A stretch of DNA of 64,000 nucleotides from Luteitalea sp. TBR-22 (GCF_016865485.1 NZ_AP024452.1:1-64000), one strand, 5' to 3'; numbered from the stretch's first letter, positions 44,445 through 52,976 are shown. Notes: a model not told the origin generated them from the letters alone. Program-made: numbers and translations.

Positions 44445-45470
44445 TCAGTTCCGCTGCGACACGGGCCACGCGCGGACGTCACGACCCACGACACCGACGA
44501 GGACCTTGCCGTCGCCGGTGAACGCGAGTGCGGACGGCGGCACGCCTCCCGTGTCGAACGTCGCGACCGCTGCCCGCGTCGTCGCGTCGACAATACGAAG
44601 ACCGCCCCTGGCGAGGGTGCCATCGTCGATGTCGCCGATGGCAAGGAACCGGCCGTCAGGCGACCAGGCCAGCGCCCCGACCATCAGGGGCGCCTTCAGA
44701 TCCACCGTGGCGGTGCTGGCGAAGGCTGCGTCACGCAGCGTGACGCGCCTGTCCACGCCACCAGACGCGAGCGTGCCCCCGCGCGGACTGAAGGCCACGG
44801 CGAATAGCGAGAGATCCTGCGCGATGGCCGTGATCGCCGTGCCGGCGGCGACGTCCCACAGGCGCAGGTCGGCTTCCGCGCTCGCCGTCGCGGCGACTGT
44901 CGAACCGGGACGCACCGCCAGCGCCTGCAACTCGGTCCGGTGGCCGCGCAGCGTGTGCCGCAGGCCGCCGGTGGCGGTGTCGAAGACCCGCACGTCGCCG
45001 AACTCTCCGCCGGTCAGCAGGATCGCGCCGTCGGCGGAGAATGCCGCGGCGCGCGTCGGCGCGGGGCCGAGATCGACCTTCACGACCACGGGCGATGCGC
45101 CAGCAGCCGTTCGTGTCCGCGCGAGCGAGCCGTCCTCGGACAGGCTCCACACCTCGGTGCCGTCCTTGGAGGATCCGACCGCGAGCACGCTCCTGTCGTG
45201 CGGCTTCATCAGCACGGGCGCGCCGGTCGTCGTCCAGATGGCCACCTGGCCATCGCCAAGGCCCACGGCTACCGACGAGGAGCCGTTGACGGCGACCAGG
45301 CTCGTGACTCGCGTCGGAAGGGTCACTGTGGCGGAGTGCACGACGGCCCCGGCACTGGTGCCGCCGGCGGCCACCGACGCCACCGGCGGTGCGGCCTCGC
45401 GCGGAGCGGAGCACCCGGCGCCGACGTGAACCGCGGCGAGCAGCGAGAACACCACGGGGATACGGGGCAT
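44445..45470 (-). CDS. WD40-repeat lipoprotein
   Basis: The 341-residue product has a lipoprotein-type start (VVFSLLAAVHVGAGC). WD40-type blades follow: LGDGQVAIWTTTG, GEFGDVRVFDTATG, ASAEADLRLWDVAAG and AWSPDGRFLAIGD. Together they would build a seven-bladed propeller, usually a protein-binding scaffold. No enzymatic motif is present. It starts 4 nt after the stop of the dioxygenase gene, so the two are an operon. Confidence 0.82.
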   Translation of the reverse strand: MPRIPVVFSLLAAVHVGAGCSAPREAAPPVASVAAGGTSAGAVVHSATVTLPTRVTSLVAVNGSSSVAVGLGDGQVAIWTTTGAPVLMKPHDRSVLAVGSSKDGTEVWSLSEDGSLARTRTAAGASPVVVKVDLGPAPTRAAAFSADGAILLTGGEFGDVRVFDTATGGLRHTLRGHRTELQALAVRPGSTVAATASAEADLRLWDVAAGTAITAIAQDLSLFAVAFSPRGGTLASGGVDRRVTLRDAAFASTATVDLKAPLMVGALAWSPDGRFLAIGDIDDGTLARGGLRIVDATTRAAVATFDTGGVPPSALAFTGDGKVLVGVVGRDVRAWPVSQRN

Positions 45471-45474
45471 GACG

Positions 45475-46110
45475 TCAGGCCTTCTCGAGCACCAGCTCGA
45501 ACTCCACCGACGCGAGCGCGGCCTCGGGCTTCCCTGTCAGCGTCACCGGACGTACCAGCGTGCGCGACGTGATCAGCGGATCCCTCGAGAAGTTCTTGTC
45601 GACGTTGCCCTCGAAGACCTCGTCGGTCGAGAAGTACAGCTGCGTGCTGAGCGGCCTGAAGCCTGGCGCGGTCACGAAGTAGTGCACGTGCCTGGCGACT
45701 CGCGCCGGGTAGTGGCCGGGCATGATCGACTCGAAGGCGTAGGCGCCTGATGGTGGCGGCGCCAGCGAGGTGCGGAACCGGTAGCCTTCGAGGTCGTACA
45801 GCCCGTGGTCGTCGGCCTGCCAGATCTCGATGGTCGCGCCACGCACCGGCTCGCCGTGCACGGAGATCACGCGGCCACTCACGGCCATCGGCAGCCCGGG
45901 GTCGCCGGGCCGCCGCAACGCCGTGGTCGCGGGCGCCTTGCGCTTGTAGAACGGGCCCATCTCGACGTGCGCCGTGGGCTGGCGCTCGGCTTCCGCGTCG
46001 ATCCACGCGTGCAGGACCTCGGCCTCGGTCCACCGGGCCGGCACGAGCAACACGCCGGCAGCCAGGCACTCCCGCAGGACGTCCCTGCGCGACCTCTCAC
46101 GTTGGGGCAT
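45475..46110 (-). CDS. Tat-exported intradiol ring-cleavage dioxygenase-like protein
   Basis: From ATG 46110 the 211-residue protein begins with a twin-arginine segment (SRRDVLRECLAAGVLLVPA). Its core is the intradiol dioxygenase sandwich: SVHGEPVRGATIEIWQAD, and the Fe(III) ligands can be placed as Y105, Y134, H141 and H143 (in GHYPARVARHVHYFVTAPG). All four appear conserved. Secreted members of this family exist in soil bacteria and fungi and act on aromatic compounds. The substrate is not predictable. GGGAGG lies close before the ATG. Confidence 0.85.
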   Translation of the reverse strand: MPQRERSRRDVLRECLAAGVLLVPARWTEAEVLHAWIDAEAERQPTAHVEMGPFYKRKAPATTALRRPGDPGLPMAVSGRVISVHGEPVRGATIEIWQADDHGLYDLEGYRFRTSLAPPPSGAYAFESIMPGHYPARVARHVHYFVTAPGFRPLSTQLYFSTDEVFEGNVDKNFSRDPLITSRTLVRPVTLTGKPEAALASVEFELVLEKA

Positions 46111-46212
46111 GGGGCCTCCCGAGACACCGCAACCCGCTGACTCGTCTTGAAGCCCGGCCACGATATCACCGGTCGGCGACCGGCCTGGGCGACGCATCCA
46201 GGCAGGACGCGG

Positions 46213-46239
46213 TCTCCCCTTCGACTTCGCTCTGGGCAA
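46213..46239 (-). repeat. Copy of the dispersed ~24-nt imperfect palindrome
   Basis: Read on the minus strand this matches the insert at 20889-20912 with one or two changes. It lies where coding similarity of the kinase remnant is lost, so it may mark the site where that gene was broken. Confidence 0.65.
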
Positions 46240-46299
46240 GCGACCGCGCAGTTCGAGCCAAACGCGACCACCAACCCGTCACTCGCCTCAGGAGCAGGC

Positions 46300-46559
46300 C
46301 CCAGCGGGCCGTTCAGCCAGTTGCCAGGCCTCTCTTCGGTGGCGGCGAGCAGGCGCTGGATGGCCTTGACCGTGCGGTCGGCCTGGTAGGCGAGTCGCTC
46401 CTGCTCGCGCTGCGCCTCGACCGCCTCGTCGCGGCGCAGCATCTCCCACCCCAGCCAGCCGAAGGCGATGGCCGAGGCGACCGTCACTGCTGCCAGAGCC
46501 ACCAGCAGGTGGCGTGGCGGCTCGATCCAGCGCCTGAGGCGAGGGTGCAGGCCGAGCAA
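46300..46559 (-). pseudogene. Remnant of a sensor histidine kinase N-terminus
   Basis: The frame from TTG 46559 encodes a transmembrane segment (LVALAAVTVASAIAFGWLGW) followed by a charged helix (RRDEAVEAQREQERLAYQADR). The arrangement is the same as the N-terminus of the intact kinase at 51090-52976 (LLATSLIVSAVLLWSGWRLV, then a similar charged helix). After about residue 85 the sequence becomes low-quality and runs into a dispersed repeat; no kinase core follows. A GTCAG-N6-GTCAG box precedes it, as it does the intact gene. The region 46111-46299 contains no other gene I can support. Confidence 0.5.
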
Positions 46560-46570
46560 GGCGCCATTAC

Positions 46571-46610
46571 AGGAACGGCTCCCTGGGCAACGCGTCGGCG
46601 CTGTGTCAGC
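46571..46610. repeat. Repeat R1 beside toxin-antitoxin module 1
   Basis: This 40-bp stretch (aggaacggctccctgggcaa and onward) recurs with few changes at 47431-47469. A weaker relative lies at 48168-48196. Each copy lies at or just beyond the distal end of a toxin-antitoxin module. Confidence 0.7.
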
Positions 46611-46620
46611 GTTGTGTCAG
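46605..46620. promoter_or_regulatory. GTCAG-N6-GTCAG box 1, upstream of the kinase remnant
   Basis: Two GTCAG half-sites 11 bp apart (46605-46609 and 46616-46620). The spacing is that of OmpR-family regulator sites. The box overlaps the stop codon of the vapC-like gene and lies 45 bp before the kinase remnant start. Confidence 0.5.
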
Positions 46621-47024
46621 CGACCCCAGTCCTCGACGCGCAGCCCGGGCACCCTCGTCATGTGGGTGAGGTTTGCCGTCACGAGGGTCGCGTCGCGAGC
46701 GACGGCGTGTGCGGCGATGGCGGCATCGAAGTCCTCGATCCGCGTTCCACGCCGTTCGAGGGTGGCCTTGATGCGGCCGAATGCGACGCTCACGTCATCG
46801 GTCCATTCAACGCGTGGGACCTCGCCGACAACGAGTTCGAAGCGCGCCTGCAACGCCGCCCGGCGCTTCGATCGCGGCAGCCGCTCGATGCCGTACGCGA
46901 TCTCGGCCAGCACGGGTTGCGGGATCGCGACGTCGGCAGGCGCGGTGGCGACCAGTCGCTCGACGACCGCCGGGTTGCCCTTCATGAGGGCCGAGACCGC
47001 GTTGGTGTCCAGGACGTACGTCAC
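46617..47024 (-). CDS. PIN-domain toxin (VapC family)
   Basis: This 135-residue PIN-domain RNase starts MTYVLDTNAVSALMKG with the first catalytic aspartate, continues with the conserved acidic residue in PVLAEIAYG, and has further acidic residues in IEDFDAAIAAHA and VTANLTHM. VapC toxins cleave tRNA or rRNA and are neutralised by the cognate antitoxin. Its start overlaps the antitoxin gene by 4 nt, the classic type II layout. Confidence 0.9.
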   Translation of the reverse strand: MTYVLDTNAVSALMKGNPAVVERLVATAPADVAIPQPVLAEIAYGIERLPRSKRRAALQARFELVVGEVPRVEWTDDVSVAFGRIKATLERRGTRIEDFDAAIAAHAVARDATLVTANLTHMTRVPGLRVEDWGR

Positions 47025-47269
47025 AGGTCGAGCGGGGCCTTCGAGCGGCGCGCCACCGTGACCGCCGCCAGCATGTCGTCCACGGCATCGGCGGTATCGC
47101 GGTTCACCTGCCTGAGACGCTCGAGGAACTCCGGCGCCCAGGTCGCCTGCGGGGCAACGGCCTGCTCCAGCGCGCGGATCACGAGCCTGTTCCGGCTGAT
47201 GCCGAGGGCCTTCGCCCGGCGGTCGACCGATTTCAGCAGCGGATCGGGAATGTGCACGGTGGTCGGCAT
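47021..47269 (-). CDS. Ribbon-helix-helix antitoxin of module 1
   Basis: From ATG 47269 the 82-residue protein begins TTVHIPDPLLKSVDRRAKALG followed by SRNRLVIRALEQAV, a ribbon-helix-helix DNA-binding fold. The C-terminal half (LERLRQVNRDTADAVDD) would wrap the toxin. A longer frame to 47326 would run through the promoter. It precedes the toxin gene and overlaps it by 4 nt. It is likely autoregulated through the palindrome at 47276-47285. Confidence 0.85.
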   Translation of the reverse strand: MPTTVHIPDPLLKSVDRRAKALGISRNRLVIRALEQAVAPQATWAPEFLERLRQVNRDTADAVDDMLAAVTVARRSKAPLDL

Positions 47270-47275
47270 GAATAC

Positions 47276-47285
47276 ATTCGCGAAT
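47276..47285. promoter_or_regulatory. Operator-promoter of toxin-antitoxin module 1
   Basis: The perfect palindrome ATTCGCGAAT lies 6 bp before the antitoxin ATG and overlaps a minus-strand TATATT (47289-47284), a plausible -10 box. RHH antitoxins bind such sites to repress their own operon. Confidence 0.6.
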
Positions 47286-47430
47286 ATATCAGCGCGGACT
47301 GCCGGTGTCACGCGATCGCGGCGCAAACCCTAGAACAGCTGCTCCTCGGGCGGACGCCAGCCCGGCGGCCGGGGCCCTGGACGCCGGGTGTCTTCCTGTA
47401 CCGAATCGTCGGATGGCACCTGAAACAGAT

Positions 47431-47469
47431 AGGAACGCTCCTTGGGCAACGCGTCTGCGCTGTGTCCGC
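47431..47469. repeat. Repeat R2 between toxin-antitoxin modules
   Basis: This is a near-copy of 46571-46610. It ends just before the stop codon of the module 2 toxin. The gap 47270-47474 holds this repeat and the module 1 promoter but no further gene. Confidence 0.7.
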
Positions 47470-47474
47470 CGCTG

Positions 47475-47876
47475 TCACGACTCCTCTCCGGCCCACAGGG
47501 TCTTGATGGGATAGCGCCGCAGGATGCGGTCTGCAGAGACGAGCGTCAGTTCGTGCTCGATCGCCTGGCACACGAGCAGACGGTCGAACGGATCGCTATG
47601 AATGTCGGGCAGCTTCGGAAGGTGCGCAATCGCCGCTTCGTCGATCGGCAGCGCCGTGATGCGGTGCCTCGTCCGCTCCGCGATGGCGAACTCGGCGGCA
47701 GGGCCAGGCAGATCGATCCGCCCGAGCCCCTGCTTGATGGCCAGTTCCCAGACCGACGCCGCGCTGAGCCACACAGAGACATCGCGAGCGCAGACCCGCT
47801 CGCGCAGCGCCCCGGGCATGCGGTGGCTCCCGGCGACCATCCACAGGAACACCTGCGTATCCAGCAGCAGCCTCAT
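47475..47876 (-). CDS. PIN-domain toxin of module 2
   Basis: The 133-residue PIN protein begins MRLLLDTQVFLWMVAG, has the second acidic residue in SAASVWELAIKQGLG, and the third cluster in IHSDPFDRLLVCQA, then LVSADRIL. This is the subgroup usually paired with Phd/YefM antitoxins, which is what precedes it. Its ATG overlaps the antitoxin gene by 4 nt. Confidence 0.9.
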   Translation of the reverse strand: MRLLLDTQVFLWMVAGSHRMPGALRERVCARDVSVWLSAASVWELAIKQGLGRIDLPGPAAEFAIAERTRHRITALPIDEAAIAHLPKLPDIHSDPFDRLLVCQAIEHELTLVSADRILRRYPIKTLWAGEES

Positions 47877-48121
47877 CGGCTCGCGCGACCCTCGAAGGCG
47901 GCAAGGACATCGTCTGGGAGAGGCGCGTCGAAGTCGTCCGGCACGTCGAACGTGCCGCGCGCCAGACCCCAGGGCCGCGGGCGGTCCTCGGGCCGGGCAA
48001 CGGGACGGATTTCCGCCACCGGAACGTTGTGGCGGGTAATCGTCACCGGGTGCCCCTGCTCCACATCGTCCAGGAGGCTGGAGAGACGCGCCTTGGCCTC
48101 CGCAAGGCTGACCCGTTTCAT
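47873..48121 (-). CDS. Phd/YefM-family antitoxin of module 2
   Basis: The 82-residue protein starts MKRVSLAEAKARLSSLLDDV followed by EQGHPVTITRHNVPVAEIRP, the Phd/YefM DNA-binding fold. The C-terminal half is acidic (FDVPDDFDAPLPDDVLAAFEG) and would mask the toxin. It overlaps the toxin gene by 4 nt. Confidence 0.9.
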   Translation of the reverse strand: MKRVSLAEAKARLSSLLDDVEQGHPVTITRHNVPVAEIRPVARPEDRPRPWGLARGTFDVPDDFDAPLPDDVLAAFEGRASR

Positions 48122-48205
48122 GACCAGATTGTAGCCTAGTCTGCAGATCGGGCCAGGCGGCCAGCCAGCGTGGCCAGCGCCTCGGTGCTGTGTCAGCGGG
48201 GAGGG

Positions 48206-48228
48206 GGCGCGGTCCGACCGCGCCCTAC
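48206..48228 (-). repeat. REP-like element (GTAG plus 9-bp hairpin), copy 5
   Basis: On the minus strand this reads GTAG, GGCGCGGTC, one base, GACCGCGCC. The TAG inside GTAG is the stop codon of the TolB-like gene, so the element forms that gene's 3' end. Confidence 0.75.
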
Positions 48229-50273
48229 CTGGAGCCTGTCGCGAGGCTCTCGAGCGCCCACACCTCGCGCCCATTCTTGCCGGTGAAGAACGCGATGTGC
48301 GTACCCGATGGATCGAACCGGATACCTTCCTCGATCGACCAATCCCGGATGTCGATGTCGAGCCGAGTCGGCGCCGAACCGTCGATCGGCACGGCCCACA
48401 GCCCGCTCCCTCGCTTGGAGGCCACCACGGCCTTTCCGTCGGGCAACCACGTGACCCGTTCGAAGAACCTGTCCCGCAACTCGACGCGACGAACCGGTTC
48501 GTCCGCGGCGATCGGCGCGAGCACGAGAGTCGAGGTCTTCCCGTCGCTGCTCGGGCTGATCGCGGCCAGCAGCCGTCCATCCGGAGAGAGGTCGCCGCCG
48601 ATGCCGTCGCCTCGCCTGACTTCACGCGATGCACCGGTTGCGAGATCGTGCTGGACGAGTCGCGCGCTCTCGGCAGGTCCCAGCGTGGCGCGTCCGATCT
48701 GGTGGAAGATGCTGTTCCCGTCGGACGATACCTTGACCCTGCTGGCATCAGACGCAGCAACCAGCAAGGATGTGCCGCGCGTGACGTCGACGCGATGGAT
48801 CCCACCCTTGCCCTTGAAGTCCCGACCGAACACCACCAGTGACTGCCCGTCGGCAAGCCAGGCAGGCTCGAACAGGTAGTCCAACGCCATGGGGATCTCC
48901 CGGATCCGGCCAGTCTCGAGGTCGCGAACCGCGATGCTCCTCACGCCATCGAATCGGGTGACGACGTAGGCCAGGCGCTTGCCGTCTCGGGACCACGACG
49001 GGCGCGCACTGCGGAAGTTCTCGAGCACCGGCGGTCCAGCCAGCCGCCGGGCTGCGCGATCGAACGGCGCGAGCTGCAGGCTCAAGGTGCTCGTGTCCTT
49101 GACGATGTGCAGCGTGCCAGCTGCGGTGAGGCCGAGGGACTGGATCGACCCGATCTCCTTCTTCACGAGCGTGGGTGCTCCCGCGGACCTGCCGTCGGCC
49201 ACGGGCATCGACCAGAGGCCCACCACACCACTACGATCACTGGCATACAGCAACTGTTTCCCGTCCGGCGACCAACCCATCACCACGTCCTGGGCCGCGT
49301 GGTCGACGATGGCCGTGTCGCGGCTTCCGTCGGTCGCCATCACGAACACGTCGCGGTTCGTGGCGGTGTCGCTCGAGGGAAGGTCGTAGGCCAGATGCTT
49401 TCCGTCGGGCGAGAAGAACATCTTGCGAGGGCCGCGCCAGCCGACCGTCTTCAGGCTGCGGAACGATCCGTCCTTCGCACCCACCAGCGCGATCTGCGCG
49501 GTGCGATCACGCCGGGTGGCGAGCACGGCGATCCACCGGCCGTCCCTCGACCAGTCCATCGCGTCGTAGAACTCGATCTCGGCATCGGCGTGGACGGTGC
49601 GCGCCTGTGTCCCGGGTGGCGCATCGACGACCGCAATCCGCAACTCGTTCTCGTTCAGCGCCGGGGCCTGCCGGTAGGTTCGCCATCCGTACGCCACGGA
49701 CTTGCCGTCCGGCGAGAACGTCGACCCGTAACTGCTCCCAGGCCGCCAGGCCCCGTCCTTGTTGCCCGTCAGCGCCCGCTCGGCGCCCGACACGAGATCG
49801 TGCAGCATCAGGTTGCCCGAGCCCGAGAAGTCCGTGTAGGAGATGTACCGGCCATCCGGTGATACCCGGCCATCACCCCATGTGATGTCCTCGCCAGCCT
49901 TGACGATCCGATCGATGGCGACGGCGGCCTCGGCTATCGCCGTGCCCGCCGTGCCGATGCGCGCGCGCGCGGTGCTCGCCTCCGGCATGTCGCCGAACTC
50001 ACGCACCAACCGCTCGTACGCCTGGCGCGCCTGCACGTCGCCGAGCTTCGTGTGGCACTCGGCCATGCGCAGCAGCGCCTGCGCCGCGAGCGCGCGGTTC
50101 GCGCCTGCCTGCGCGACGACCTTCCGGTACGTCTCGATGGCCGCCCGCAGGTCGCCCTGCGTCGTCTCCTGGTGCCGTGCGCTGGCGAACAGCTTCTCGG
50201 CCGTTGCGGGAGTCTGGGCGTGCAGCGCTCCCGTGGCGAGCAGTGCGGCGAGGACGAGTGAGAGTCGCTTCAT
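48225..50273 (-). CDS. Exported TPR and TolB-like beta-propeller protein
   Basis: From ATG 50273 the 682-residue protein has a signal peptide (RLSLVLAALLATGALHAQ), a TPR-like helical region (about 25-110: FASARHQETTQGDLRAAIETYRK, then ALLRMAECHTKLGDVQAR) and a long array of PD40/TolB blades. The blades recur as SPDGRYISYTD, SPDGKSVAYGW, SPDGKHLAYDL, SPDGKQLLYAS and RDGKRLAYVV. Such TPR-propeller proteins are common in Acidobacteriota and probably act as periplasmic scaffolds. A GTCAG-N6-GTCAG box lies 111 bp before the start, suggesting control by the adjacent two-component system. ATG 50315 is a less likely start. Confidence 0.85.
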   Translation of the reverse strand: MKRLSLVLAALLATGALHAQTPATAEKLFASARHQETTQGDLRAAIETYRKVVAQAGANRALAAQALLRMAECHTKLGDVQARQAYERLVREFGDMPEASTARARIGTAGTAIAEAAVAIDRIVKAGEDITWGDGRVSPDGRYISYTDFSGSGNLMLHDLVSGAERALTGNKDGAWRPGSSYGSTFSPDGKSVAYGWRTYRQAPALNENELRIAVVDAPPGTQARTVHADAEIEFYDAMDWSRDGRWIAVLATRRDRTAQIALVGAKDGSFRSLKTVGWRGPRKMFFSPDGKHLAYDLPSSDTATNRDVFVMATDGSRDTAIVDHAAQDVVMGWSPDGKQLLYASDRSGVVGLWSMPVADGRSAGAPTLVKKEIGSIQSLGLTAAGTLHIVKDTSTLSLQLAPFDRAARRLAGPPVLENFRSARPSWSRDGKRLAYVVTRFDGVRSIAVRDLETGRIREIPMALDYLFEPAWLADGQSLVVFGRDFKGKGGIHRVDVTRGTSLLVAASDASRVKVSSDGNSIFHQIGRATLGPAESARLVQHDLATGASREVRRGDGIGGDLSPDGRLLAAISPSSDGKTSTLVLAPIAADEPVRRVELRDRFFERVTWLPDGKAVVASKRGSGLWAVPIDGSAPTRLDIDIRDWSIEEGIRFDPSGTHIAFFTGKNGREVWALESLATGSR

Positions 50274-50300
50274 CGTGGGGAGCCTCGGTAATGGGAGAAC

Positions 50301-50325
50301 GGCCGGGTGGGACACCCGGCCCTAC
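50301..50325 (-). repeat. REP-like element (GTAG plus 9-bp hairpin), copy 6
   Basis: On the minus strand this reads GTAG, GGCCGGGTG, loop TCC, CACCCGGCC. It lies in the leader region of the TolB-like gene, between the GTCAG box and the start codon. Confidence 0.75.
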
Positions 50326-50383
50326 CTCTGAAGTCGTACAACCCACGGTAGGGAGTGCGATTCCGGTTCACGCCACCGCATGT

Positions 50384-50399
50384 GTCAGGTTCGCGTCAG
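50384..50399. promoter_or_regulatory. GTCAG-N6-GTCAG box 2, upstream of the TolB-like gene
   Basis: Two GTCAG half-sites 11 bp apart. It matches box 3 at 14 of 16 positions. It lies between the response-regulator stop and the TolB-like start. Confidence 0.55.
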
Positions 50400-50406
50400 G
50401 TCTCGC

Positions 50407-51087
50407 TCACGCGTCGAGCCGGTAGCCGAGGCCGCGCACGTTCAGCAGGTGGCGCGGCTCGTCGGCCTCTGGCTCCAGCTTCCGGCGCAGGCTGCCGATG
50501 TGGTTGTCCACCACGCGGTCGCTCACGAAGGTGCCCGGACCCCACGCCCCGGAGATCAACTGATCGCGCGTCAGGATGCGCCCCTTCGCAGCCGCGAACA
50601 CCTGTAGCAGCTTGAACTCCAGCGGCGTCAACGGCGTCACCGTCCCCGCGCGCCGCACTTCGCCGCGATCGAAGTCCACCTCCGCGTCGCCGATTCGGAG
50701 CGTCGTCGATGGCGTCGCCTGGCGGGCGGCGCGGCGCAGGTGTGCCGCGATGCGCGCGCGCAGCTCCCGTGGGCTGAACGGCTTGGTCACGTAGTCGTCG
50801 GCGCCCGACTCGAACGCGAGCACCTTCTCGGCGTCCTGCGTCCGCGCGGTGAGCATCACGATGGGCGTCATCACCTTCGTGCGCCGCAACTCGCGCACCA
50901 CGTCGAAGCCATCCTTGCCCGCCAGCATGATGTCCAGGAGGATGAGGTCGAAGGCGGTCTCGCGTGCCTTCCTGATGGCGACGGTGCCGTCGCCGGTCAC
51001 CTCGACATCGTGTCCCTCGAGCCGGAGATCGTCCTCGAGCGCGAGCGCGATGCCCGGTTCGTCCTCCACCACAAGAATCCGCGCCAT
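50407..51087 (-). CDS. OmpR-family response regulator
   Basis: The 226-residue protein has a receiver domain (ILVVEDEPG, phospho-acceptor D52 in LILLDIMLAGKDG, DYVTKPFSPREL) and a C-terminal winged helix (RILTRDQLISGAWG, then RVVDNHIGSLRRKLEP). It is a DNA-binding transcription factor. It starts 2 bp after the histidine-kinase stop, so the two are one operon. Candidate binding sites with 11-bp spacing flank the operon. Confidence 0.95.
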   Translation of the reverse strand: MARILVVEDEPGIALALEDDLRLEGHDVEVTGDGTVAIRKARETAFDLILLDIMLAGKDGFDVVRELRRTKVMTPIVMLTARTQDAEKVLAFESGADDYVTKPFSPRELRARIAAHLRRAARQATPSTTLRIGDAEVDFDRGEVRRAGTVTPLTPLEFKLLQVFAAAKGRILTRDQLISGAWGPGTFVSDRVVDNHIGSLRRKLEPEADEPRHLLNVRGLGYRLDA

Positions 51088-51089
51088 AC

Positions 51090-52976
51090 CTAGGCCTCCG
51101 AATCGCGTGCCGTCAGCGGCAGCCGGATCGTGAACGTGCTACCGCGCCCGGGTTCACTCTCGACGTCGATCCGGCCGCCGTGTGCATCCACCACATGCTT
51201 CACGGCAGCCAGCCCGACGCCCGTGCCCTGCACGCGCGCCGCCACCGCACCGCGCCCGCGCACGAACTTGCCGAAGATCGCGCGTTGCTCATTGCGCGGG
51301 ATGCCGAGCCCCCGATCGCTGATGGCGACCGACGCGTGCCCGCGATCGGCGGCGATGCGCACCGTGACCGCCGGGGTCGCCGGCGAGTACTTGACGGCGT
51401 TCTCGACGAGGTTGCGGATCGCCACGCGCAGCGATGCCGCATCGGCCTCGACGCGAGCCACGCCGTCGCACGCCACGTCGATACGGCCGCCACGCTCCTC
51501 GGCGCTCGGCCGCATCTCCTTCACCACGTCGTCGACGAGTGCCGCCAGGTCGAGACGCTCCCGCCGAATCGCGCCCTGGCCAGCCTCCATCTGCCCGAAG
51601 TCGAGCAGTCGCTCCACCAGGCGCTGCAGGCGCGTCGTTTCGCCGGCGAGCACGGCGTAGTACTGCTTCCGCCTCGCCTCGTCGGGCACCCGGTCCGACT
51701 CCAGCATCTCCGCCATCTGCCGCATCGTCGTCAGCGGCGACCGGAACTCGTGCGACACGGCGGCCACGAAGTCGGTCTGCAGCTGCGCGACGCGTGCCTC
51801 CCTGGTGAGGGCTCGCGCCATCAGGCCGGCGGCCGCCCACACGAAGAGCACCGTGCCGGCTGTGGCCGCGATGAGAAGCGGTTCCTGGCGCCCGCGCGAC
51901 GTGGCGGCGCCAGGCAGGGCCCACGCCCGCAGCAACCACGAGGAGCCGCCGCCGATCACACGATCGACGGTGCCAACTGGAAGTGGGCCGGCCGCGCCGG
52001 CCAGGTGCCGGCCGTCGGCGTCGGCGAGTCGCCAGGCGATATCGTCTCGCGACGCCGAGGCCACGAAGCGATCCGCGAACGTCGTCTCGAAGGCCGCGCC
52101 ATCGGCGTTGGCGCGCCACGCGACGAGCACCGAGCGCCCACCGGGCGCCAGCGTTGCCAGGCCACGCGCCGGCAGCGGGGGCCCGCCATGGGAGGTCCAC
52201 GTCTCGGCGACAGCGGCCGCGAGGAGCCACGTCTCGGGGCGCGGGATGTCGGACACCTCGTCGCGATAGAAGTCGGCGGTGCCGCGGTCCACCATCCACC
52301 GACCGGCGTCGAGTCGGGCGCGGATGTCGTCGGCCACCCGCCGTGCACCGGTGCCGTCGCCGCGAAGCGTCAGCGCCAGGCGTTGTCCGTCGAGCCCTGC
52401 GAGCGAGGCGGGCACACCCTCGGCGTCTTCGTCGCCAAGGGCGGCGAGGGCCTCGGACGCGGTCATCGCGCCTGCGATGTCGCCCTGCTTCCTGAGCACC
52501 CGCGCCAGGCGGAGCAGGGCACCGGCGCGCACAGCGTCGTCCGGGTGAGCCGCCAGCGAGCGGTAGCGCTGCGCGGCGGTGTCGAGCGTGCCTTGCCTGA
52601 ACTCCGCCGCCTCGGCGTCGGCGAAGACGTGTGCCTGGCCCGCTGCCGACGTCGGCCACGGCACGAACGGCAATCCGCCCGATGAGACCTGGCGGTCGAG
52701 TCCCGCGCGCCAGGTGGCGGTCACCGTACCGGCGGGCGACGCCTGCCCGGCGTCGCCGTCGAGCCGCGCGCTCAACCTGTCGCCCTGCTCGGCGAGGGCC
52801 TCGCGGATGTCGGCGGCCAGCGCGTCGGCGGCCGCCTCGACCGCCTGGCGGGCCTGCCGCGCGTCGAGCTCTCGCTGCTGGGTCACCAGGCGCCACCCGG
52901 ACCACAGGAGCACCGCAGACACGATCAGCGACGTGGCCAGCAGGCCGCCTGCGAGGGAGCGCTGTCGGAGTGGCAC
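51090..52976 (-). CDS. Membrane sensor histidine kinase
   Basis: The 628-residue kinase has an N-terminal membrane segment (LLATSLIVSAVLLWSGWRLV), a large extracytoplasmic region (about 35-370), a second membrane segment (LLIAATAGTVLFVWAAAGLMA), HisKA with AVSHEFRSPLTTMRQM (H409), and HATPase with NLVENAVKYSP and GTGVGLAAVKHVV. The sensor region contains a helical TPR-like part (AAQRYRSLAAHPDDAVRAGALLRLARVLRKQGD), which is unusual. It is followed 2 bp later by the cognate response regulator. A GTCAG box lies 57 bp upstream. Confidence 0.92.
   Translation of the reverse strand: MPLRQRSLAGGLLATSLIVSAVLLWSGWRLVTQQRELDARQARQAVEAAADALAADIREALAEQGDRLSARLDGDAGQASPAGTVTATWRAGLDRQVSSGGLPFVPWPTSAAGQAHVFADAEAAEFRQGTLDTAAQRYRSLAAHPDDAVRAGALLRLARVLRKQGDIAGAMTASEALAALGDEDAEGVPASLAGLDGQRLALTLRGDGTGARRVADDIRARLDAGRWMVDRGTADFYRDEVSDIPRPETWLLAAAVAETWTSHGGPPLPARGLATLAPGGRSVLVAWRANADGAAFETTFADRFVASASRDDIAWRLADADGRHLAGAAGPLPVGTVDRVIGGGSSWLLRAWALPGAATSRGRQEPLLIAATAGTVLFVWAAAGLMARALTREARVAQLQTDFVAAVSHEFRSPLTTMRQMAEMLESDRVPDEARRKQYYAVLAGETTRLQRLVERLLDFGQMEAGQGAIRRERLDLAALVDDVVKEMRPSAEERGGRIDVACDGVARVEADAASLRVAIRNLVENAVKYSPATPAVTVRIAADRGHASVAISDRGLGIPRNEQRAIFGKFVRGRGAVAARVQGTGVGLAAVKHVVDAHGGRIDVESEPGRGSTFTIRLPLTARDSEA

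Noticed and set aside
46200-46300. Continuation of the kinase remnant into a 226-codon protein
   Set aside because: From about codon 85 the frame encodes the dispersed repeat (read as ACPERSRRG) and then antisense of the dioxygenase gene, so it is not real coding sequence.
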